From NCBI RefSeq assembly GCF_036013955.1, contig NZ_CP107903.1, positions 9,114,001 to 9,178,000 of the forward strand: a DNA stretch of 64,000 nt. The letters are read 5' to 3'. The stretch comes from Streptomyces sp. NBC_00459 (GTDB taxonomy: Bacteria; Actinomycetota; Actinomycetes; Streptomycetales; Streptomycetaceae). The position numbers and the translations under genes are program-made. Every line of letters starts with the position of its first letter. Position 1 is the first letter of the stretch. The notes beneath the pieces were generated by a model. That model worked only from the letters and a program-made list of their open reading frames with translations. It made no database searches and had not been told where the DNA came from. Shown one piece after another: positions 60,313-64,000 of this stretch.

Positions 60313-61070
60313 ACCGGCAGGCACAGGCGGTCGTCCTGTTCCTCGTCGGCGGAGCGATGGTGCACGCGGGCACCACCGACCTCTACCTGCGTTACGTCAA
60401 GGCCGGGCTCCAGCCGATGGTCGTCGGCGCGGGCGTGGTGCTGATGCTGGCCGCGCTGGCGACGGTCTGGTACGAGCGGAGAGGTTCAAATCCCGTCGCC
60501 GGCAAGGAAGTCCACGCCCACGACCAGGAGGGTCAGGTCCACGACCGGGAGGGTCACGTCCACCGTGAACCGCGTGTCTCCTGGCTCCTGGTCCTGCCCC
60601 TGTTCGCGCTGATCCTGGTGGCCCCGCCCGCCCTGGGCTCCTACAGCGCCCTGCGCACGGGTACGGCCCTCCAGGCACCGCTGGCCTACCCGCCCCTGCC
60701 CTCGGGTGACCCCGTACGCCTCAGCCTGGTCGACTACGCGGGCCGCGCGGCCTACGACCACGGACGCTCGCTGGGCAACCGGCGGATCGCGATCACCGGG
60801 TTCGTCGCACTCGACGGCAAGGGCACCCCGTACCTCGTGCGGATGGCCCTCAACTGCTGCGCGGCCGACGCCCAGCCGGTCAAGGTCGGTCTGACCGGCC
60901 GGATCCCCCCGGTGCTGCAACCGGACACCTGGCTCGAACTCACCGGCACGTACAGCGACCGGCAGGTCAAGGACCCGGTGAACAAGGGACGTATCCCGTT
61001 CTTCGACATCGCCGAGGCCAAGCCGGTGCCGACCCCGCGCGACCCGTACGACGAGAGCTGGAACAACTGA
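60309..61070 (+). CDS. TIGR03943 family membrane protein with His-rich segment
   Basis: The 253-residue protein has three or four hydrophobic segments (residues 8-25, 35-54, 90-110) and a soluble domain. A His/Asp/Glu-rich loop at residues 69-87 (H69, H71, H78, H83, H85) and a vicinal Cys pair in LNCCAADA are possible metal sites. The family accompanies the DUF318 permease. The start overlaps the permease stop by GTGA, so they act together, perhaps in zinc handling. Confidence 0.8.
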   Translation: MNRQAQAVVLFLVGGAMVHAGTTDLYLRYVKAGLQPMVVGAGVVLMLAALATVWYERRGSNPVAGKEVHAHDQEGQVHDREGHVHREPRVSWLLVLPLFALILVAPPALGSYSALRTGTALQAPLAYPPLPSGDPVRLSLVDYAGRAAYDHGRSLGNRRIAITGFVALDGKGTPYLVRMALNCCAADAQPVKVGLTGRIPPVLQPDTWLELTGTYSDRQVKDPVNKGRIPFFDIAEAKPVPTPRDPYDESWNN

Positions 61071-61091
61071 GGCCCGGACCGGGGGCGCCGG

Positions 61092-61256
61092 TCAGGGCTG
61101 GATGAGTCCGCGCTCGTACGCCTTGACCAGCCGCTGCGGAACCATGTGCGCGACCCCGTCGACGGTGACCTGCACCAGCTGGGTCGTGGTCGCCTTCCAC
61201 TGGGAGCGGCGGTGGCGGGTGTTGCTGCGGGACATCTTCCGCTTGGGAACGGCCAT
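61092..61256 (-). CDS. rpmF: Ribosomal protein L32, cysteine-free (zinc-independent) paralogue
   Basis: The 54-residue protein begins with the L32 signature MAVPKRKMSRSNTRHRRSQW. It has no cysteine, whereas the standard L32 carries a four-Cys zinc ribbon. Such Cys-free forms replace the zinc form under zinc limitation and are usually repressed by Zur. ATG at 61256 is the only sensible start. The gene faces the ArsP/TIGR03943 pair, and its upstream region holds a possible Zur box at 61296-61316. Confidence 0.9.
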   Translation of the reverse strand: MAVPKRKMSRSNTRHRRSQWKATTTQLVQVTVDGVAHMVPQRLVKAYERGLIQP

Positions 61257-61295
61257 GGGAATCCTCCTCGGTTGGCAAGCGAGACAGGACGCTAC

Positions 61296-61316
61296 ATGAA
61301 AATGGATCCCATTAAC
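61296..61316. promoter_or_regulatory. Possible Zur box upstream of the Cys-free L32 gene
   Basis: TGAAAATGGATCCCATTAACA resembles the TGAAAATGATTTTCA-type sites bound by Zur in actinobacteria, with AATGG and CCATT arms. It lies 40-60 nt before the L32 start and overlaps the end of the acetyltransferase gene. The match is partial. Confidence 0.45.
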
Positions 61317-61878
61317 AGTTGAGGACGGTCGGGCCGGTGGAGCCGGCGGAGGGGGACAGGAACACCACGACGTCGGACTCCGCGCCGGGCAGCGGCTCCG
61401 GCTCCCGCCAGCCCGTCCGGCGGTAGAACGCCACCGTCTCGTGGGCCTGGTCCCAGGTGAGCAGCCATGCCCTGCCACCCGGTGCGGCCGAGGTGAGCGT
61501 GGACAGGAGCCGCCGCCCCAGTCCGGTGCCCCGGGCGTCGGCCCGTACCCCCAGCTCGTCGATCTCGAAGGCGCCCACCAGCAACGCGTCGACACGCTCC
61601 GCGCCGAGCAGTTCGCTCACCTTGCCGTACGCGCGGTCGGTGCGGAACGGGGCCTCGGTGGTCCAACCCGTGACGAACCCCTGTATCCCGCCGTCGTCCG
61701 CGAAGGAGACGGCGGCACGGAAGCCGGCGCGGTGCGCGTCCGTCGCCAGCCGCTCGTGGAAACGTGCCCGGGTCTCGTCGGGGTCCCGGTCGCTCCACGG
61801 TGGGGCGGTGAAGATCTCGACGTACGCATCGGTGAGTTCGTCGGCGATGGTGAGAATGTCGGGTCCGAAAGTCCGCAT
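61312..61878 (-). CDS. GNAT family N-acetyltransferase
   Basis: The 188-residue GNAT fold has the acetyl-CoA loop GVRADARGTGLGRRLLSTL and a C-terminal AFYRRTGW. It lies 27 nt after the ATP-grasp ligase gene on the same strand, though a TACGTT box 8 nt before the ATG at 61878 allows a leaderless transcript of its own. GNAT enzymes acetylate the N-terminus of microviridin-type graspetides, so a role in this RiPP locus is possible. Other acceptors cannot be excluded. Confidence 0.82.
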   Translation of the reverse strand: MRTFGPDILTIADELTDAYVEIFTAPPWSDRDPDETRARFHERLATDAHRAGFRAAVSFADDGGIQGFVTGWTTEAPFRTDRAYGKVSELLGAERVDALLVGAFEIDELGVRADARGTGLGRRLLSTLTSAAPGGRAWLLTWDQAHETVAFYRRTGWREPEPLPGAESDVVVFLSPSAGSTGPTVLNC

Positions 61879-61905
61879 GGGGAGTAAACGTACAGTGACG
61901 CCAGC

Positions 61906-62898
61906 TCAGGGAGCCATGCGCACGGAGCCCTGCGGGTCATGGGGATACGGCGGTGTCTGTTGGCCTTCCCCGGCCAGCCAGTCGGCGACGCACCGGGCTA
62001 TCGGCTGCCCGGTGTCCATCTCGACGAAGCCGAACTGGCCCGACTGGTTGCATTCGAGGAACCACCAGACGCCGTCGGGATCCTCCGCGAAGTCGAAGGC
62101 CCCATAGGCGAGTTCGGCGCCCCGCAGATACCGGTGAACGGCCTCGGCGACAGGCGGCGGCACGTCGACCGGACGCCACGGCTCGTCCGAGGGTGCGAAG
62201 CGGACATCGATGTCGTCAGGGTGCGCGTCGGGTGCGACGGCTTTGCGGGCGGCGAGGATCCGGTCGCCGACCGCCGTCAGACGGATGTCGGCCCGTTTGT
62301 CGACCCGGCGTTGCAGCAGGGTGGGCCCGAAGGCGACGGCGGTGAAGTCGACATCGGGCGCCACCCTGCTCGTCGGCACCACTCTGGGTGGCTCCTGCGG
62401 ATGCGATCCGGAGACCGGCTTGACGACCAGATCGGGAAAACGCAGCGCGAAATCCCGGGCGGCCTGCGGGAACGTGGTGATCAGCGTGGCCGGTACGGGG
62501 AGCCTGCTGCGCTGCGCGAGATGCAGCTGCCAGGGCTTGTGGCGGGCCCGGGCGGCGGCGTCGGGGTGGTTCATCCAGCGCGCGCCGGTGCCCCGGAGCA
62601 TGCCGTAGAAGGCCTGCGAGGCCTCCTCGGTGAGCCAGCCGGAGGGCACGGCGGCCCGCGCCCCCGGAACCCCGGGCCTGCGCAGCCAGACGGACCGCAG
62701 CCCTTCCATGCTCAACGCCCTGCCGCCGGCGGAGAGATGCCCGCGGAAGGCACCGTTCACGTACTCGCCGGACAGGGCGACCTCGCCGGGCAGATCGGCG
62801 GGATCGAGCCGGACCACGGGGATGCCGGTGCTGTTCAGCCGGGCCACCACCAGATCCGCCGTCACATCCTCCTCGGACGTCAGAACCAGGACCGTCAT
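61906..62898 (-). CDS. ATP-grasp RiPP ligase (SAV_5884/MvdD-like)
   Basis: The 330-residue protein has the pre-ATP-grasp N-terminus of microviridin-type ligases (MTVLVLTSEEDVTADLVVARL). An ATP-grasp core follows, with Lys in LVVKPVSGS and the metal-binding ECNQSGQFG near the end. Such enzymes close ester or amide rings between Ser/Thr/Lys and Asp/Glu side chains of a precursor peptide. The precursor gene lies immediately upstream, 15 nt away. No isoaspartyl methyltransferase, the frequent third gene of this family, is present in the window. Confidence 0.88.
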   Translation of the reverse strand: MTVLVLTSEEDVTADLVVARLNSTGIPVVRLDPADLPGEVALSGEYVNGAFRGHLSAGGRALSMEGLRSVWLRRPGVPGARAAVPSGWLTEEASQAFYGMLRGTGARWMNHPDAAARARHKPWQLHLAQRSRLPVPATLITTFPQAARDFALRFPDLVVKPVSGSHPQEPPRVVPTSRVAPDVDFTAVAFGPTLLQRRVDKRADIRLTAVGDRILAARKAVAPDAHPDDIDVRFAPSDEPWRPVDVPPPVAEAVHRYLRGAELAYGAFDFAEDPDGVWWFLECNQSGQFGFVEMDTGQPIARCVADWLAGEGQQTPPYPHDPQGSVRMAP

Positions 62899-62913
62899 CG
62901 CGTCAGGTCCACG

Positions 62914-63105
62914 TCAGTCATCGAAGTGCGTCTTGGAACCGGCAGTTGACGTGGTGGACCCGAATTCGCGCATCACGGCATGGTCATGAGCGGCAATCCG
63001 CCCGCCAGGAAGCACATTCAACTGCAGTCCGCAGTCGTAGCTGTACGGAGCGCTCACCTCCAACTGCTCAGCTGGGCGCGCGTAGTTCAGAACGAACAGC
63101 TGCAT
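62914..63105 (-). CDS. ATP-grasp-modified RiPP (graspetide) precursor peptide
   Basis: The 63-residue peptide starts at an ATG with GAGGAG 6 nt upstream. The leader (residues 1-48) has the conserved LNYARP and LQLNVLPGGRIAAHDH blocks of putative ATP-grasp targets. The last 14 residues (S50 to D63) hold four Thr, three Ser and one Lys as nucleophiles and two Asp at the C-terminus as acids, fitting side-chain ester or amide rings. The region 63106-63313 upstream has TATAAC on the minus strand as a possible -10. No exporter or protease gene is visible. Confidence 0.85.
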   Translation of the reverse strand: MQLFVLNYARPAEQLEVSAPYSYDCGLQLNVLPGGRIAAHDHAVMREFGSTTSTAGSKTHFDD

Positions 63106-63313
63106 CGCTTCTCCTCGATCGGCGACGACGTCGGTCAAGTGGACGGGGGAGCTCCGGTAATACAACTGTCCCGTCCCCCTTGCCCCGCCTCCAAGGAGTT
63201 ATACGAATCGAACGAGTGAATGGTTGCCTCACGTTGTCGGCAACTGCGTCCGGGCGGCATTTCGCGAGCCGGGACCGACGCCCGCGGGTCGTCGGGCCGA
63301 CGCCGTGGACGGG

Positions 63314-63685
63314 TCAGTGGCGACCCAGGCCGCCACTGCCGAAGGAGCCGCTGGAGCCGGGATCCCAGCGCCCCCGCTGCTGGTCCTTCCGCCGCTTCGT
63401 CGACGCGTGATGGAGTTCGTGCGGCATCAGCCGCTCCCGCTCCTCGGCCGCGCGCGGCATCTCGTCGGGCTCTCTCATCTCACGGACCTCGTGCACCGGG
63501 CCGGAAGGCGGAAGTGTGGGTTGTTCGTCGGGGCGGGGCCGGGGGGATTCCCGGTCCCGGACCCGCATGCCGAACCAGAAGGCCCAGATCAGTGCACCAG
63601 CGATGAACAGGCCCGCGACAAATGCGGCCGTTACGTTGAGTAGATCGCTCGACGCGGCCAGTAGTTCAGACGTTGTCGTACTCAT
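63314..63685 (-). CDS. DUF6479 family membrane-anchored protein
   Basis: The 123-residue protein has one N-terminal transmembrane helix (VTAAFVAGLFIAGALIWAFWF), then a charged, Pro-rich cytoplasmic part with MPHELHHA and a Gly/Ser-rich end. This is the layout of DUF6479 proteins of Streptomyces, whose function is unknown. ATG at 63685 looks leaderless, with GATAAT 6 nt upstream. It is upstream of the RiPP genes on the same strand; a role in that locus is not indicated. Confidence 0.75.
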   Translation of the reverse strand: MSTTTSELLAASSDLLNVTAAFVAGLFIAGALIWAFWFGMRVRDRESPRPRPDEQPTLPPSGPVHEVREMREPDEMPRAAEERERLMPHELHHASTKRRKDQQRGRWDPGSSGSFGSGGLGRH

Positions 63686-63758
63686 ATACCGATTATCGCC
63701 GACAGCATATGAATGCGCGTCCGAAAAGAGTCTGTGGAATCCCTGTCCCTCTTGTCGG

Positions 63759-64000
63759 TCAGGGCTTCACGGCGACGGCACCGAATTGCGGAAGAACGGC
63801 CGCGGAGCCGCTCTCCGGGCGCCACTGCGCGCAGGAGACCAGCCCCGGGTCGAGAAGGTCCAGGCCGTCGAAGAAGGCGGCGACCTCGGCACGGGGACGC
63901 GCGGTGATCGGCGGGGTAGCGTTCTCGTTCCAGAACTTCATCGCCTCGATGTTTCCCTCGCCGTCGAGGTCCGAGTCGGTCGTCGGATGGGTCAGGACCA
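63759..64000 (-). CDS. DUF574 SAM-dependent methyltransferase, start outside window
   Basis: Only the C-terminal part is present. The frame is open to the right edge and reads VLTHPTTDSD, then WNENATPPITARPRAEVAAF, and ends with GLDLLDPGLVSCAQW, the same order as the end of the complete DUF574 enzyme at 8216-9037. The frame holds an ATG at 63941 but this is in mid-domain. The gene should extend about 200 codons beyond the window. Confidence 0.85.
   Translation of the reverse strand, partial: VLTHPTTDSDLDGEGNIEAMKFWNENATPPITARPRAEVAAFFDGLDLLDPGLVSCAQWRPESGSAAVLPQFGAVAVKP

Noticed and set aside
1..64000. CRISPR array, tRNA, rRNA, insertion sequence or prophage
   Set aside because: No regularly spaced repeats, cloverleaf, transposase or phage structural gene was found on either strand.

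Overview
This 64 kb window is chromosomal DNA from a Streptomyces or very close relative. It is very GC-rich throughout. Many genes look leaderless, with a TAnnnT box 6-8 nt before ATG/GTG, and operon genes overlap by ATGA/GTGA. Typical Streptomyces families are present: DUF574 SAM methyltransferases, a DUF6479 protein, ROK-regulated sugar transporters and an SAV_5884-type ATP-grasp RiPP pair. Two genes carry the rare TTA codon. I see no rRNA, tRNA, CRISPR array, insertion sequence or prophage. Both ends cut genes: an L,D-transpeptidase on the left and a DUF574 methyltransferase on the right.

Left part (0-19 kb): a carbohydrate ABC transporter with a Gfo/Idh dehydrogenase lies divergent to a ROK regulator (479-6339). 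Next come a membrane-tailed streptogrisin-like protease with a TTA codon, a DUF574 methyltransferase and a DUF3800 protein. A tight five-gene operon (10291-15710) combines an ABC transporter with 5-dehydro-4-deoxyglucarate dehydratase and glucarate dehydratase. It has a canonical promoter and overlapping palindromes ahead of it. An F420/FMN-split-barrel protein and a very large secreted alpha/beta hydrolase follow.

Centre (19-41 kb): a TetR regulator and a Zn-ribbon/OB (DUF35) protein share a palindromic operator. Then comes what looks like one amine/aromatic catabolic locus: a glutamine-synthetase-like ligase and P450 on one strand, and on the other a 3-Cys ferredoxin, ferredoxin reductase, acetoacetate-decarboxylase-like protein and homoprotocatechuate meta-cleavage enzymes (HpaE, HpaD, HpaG types). 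A TetR regulator, APC permease, aldehyde dehydrogenase and PuuD-like gamma-glutamyl hydrolase follow. A convergent module holds an amidohydrolase and a ribose-type ABC transporter, with a GAF-LuxR regulator divergent to it. A palindrome close to GTTTGAGGCCAAACG sits at the start points of four promoters from 23.3 to 39.6 kb and ties these genes into one apparent regulon. This is the best candidate here for an undescribed system.

Right part (41-64 kb): an RpiR regulator, a GT-C membrane protein (TTA codon), a PAP2-type secreted enzyme with an autotransporter-type repeat, and a BadF/GlcNAc-kinase-like ATPase. A ROK-regulated ABC transporter with two heparinase-like proteins follows, suggesting uptake of fragments of an acidic polysaccharide. 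After a few housekeeping-type genes comes a probable zinc-homeostasis group: an ArsP-like permease, a TIGR03943 protein and a cysteine-free L32. The window ends with a RiPP locus (precursor, ATP-grasp ligase, GNAT), a DUF6479 protein and the partial methyltransferase.
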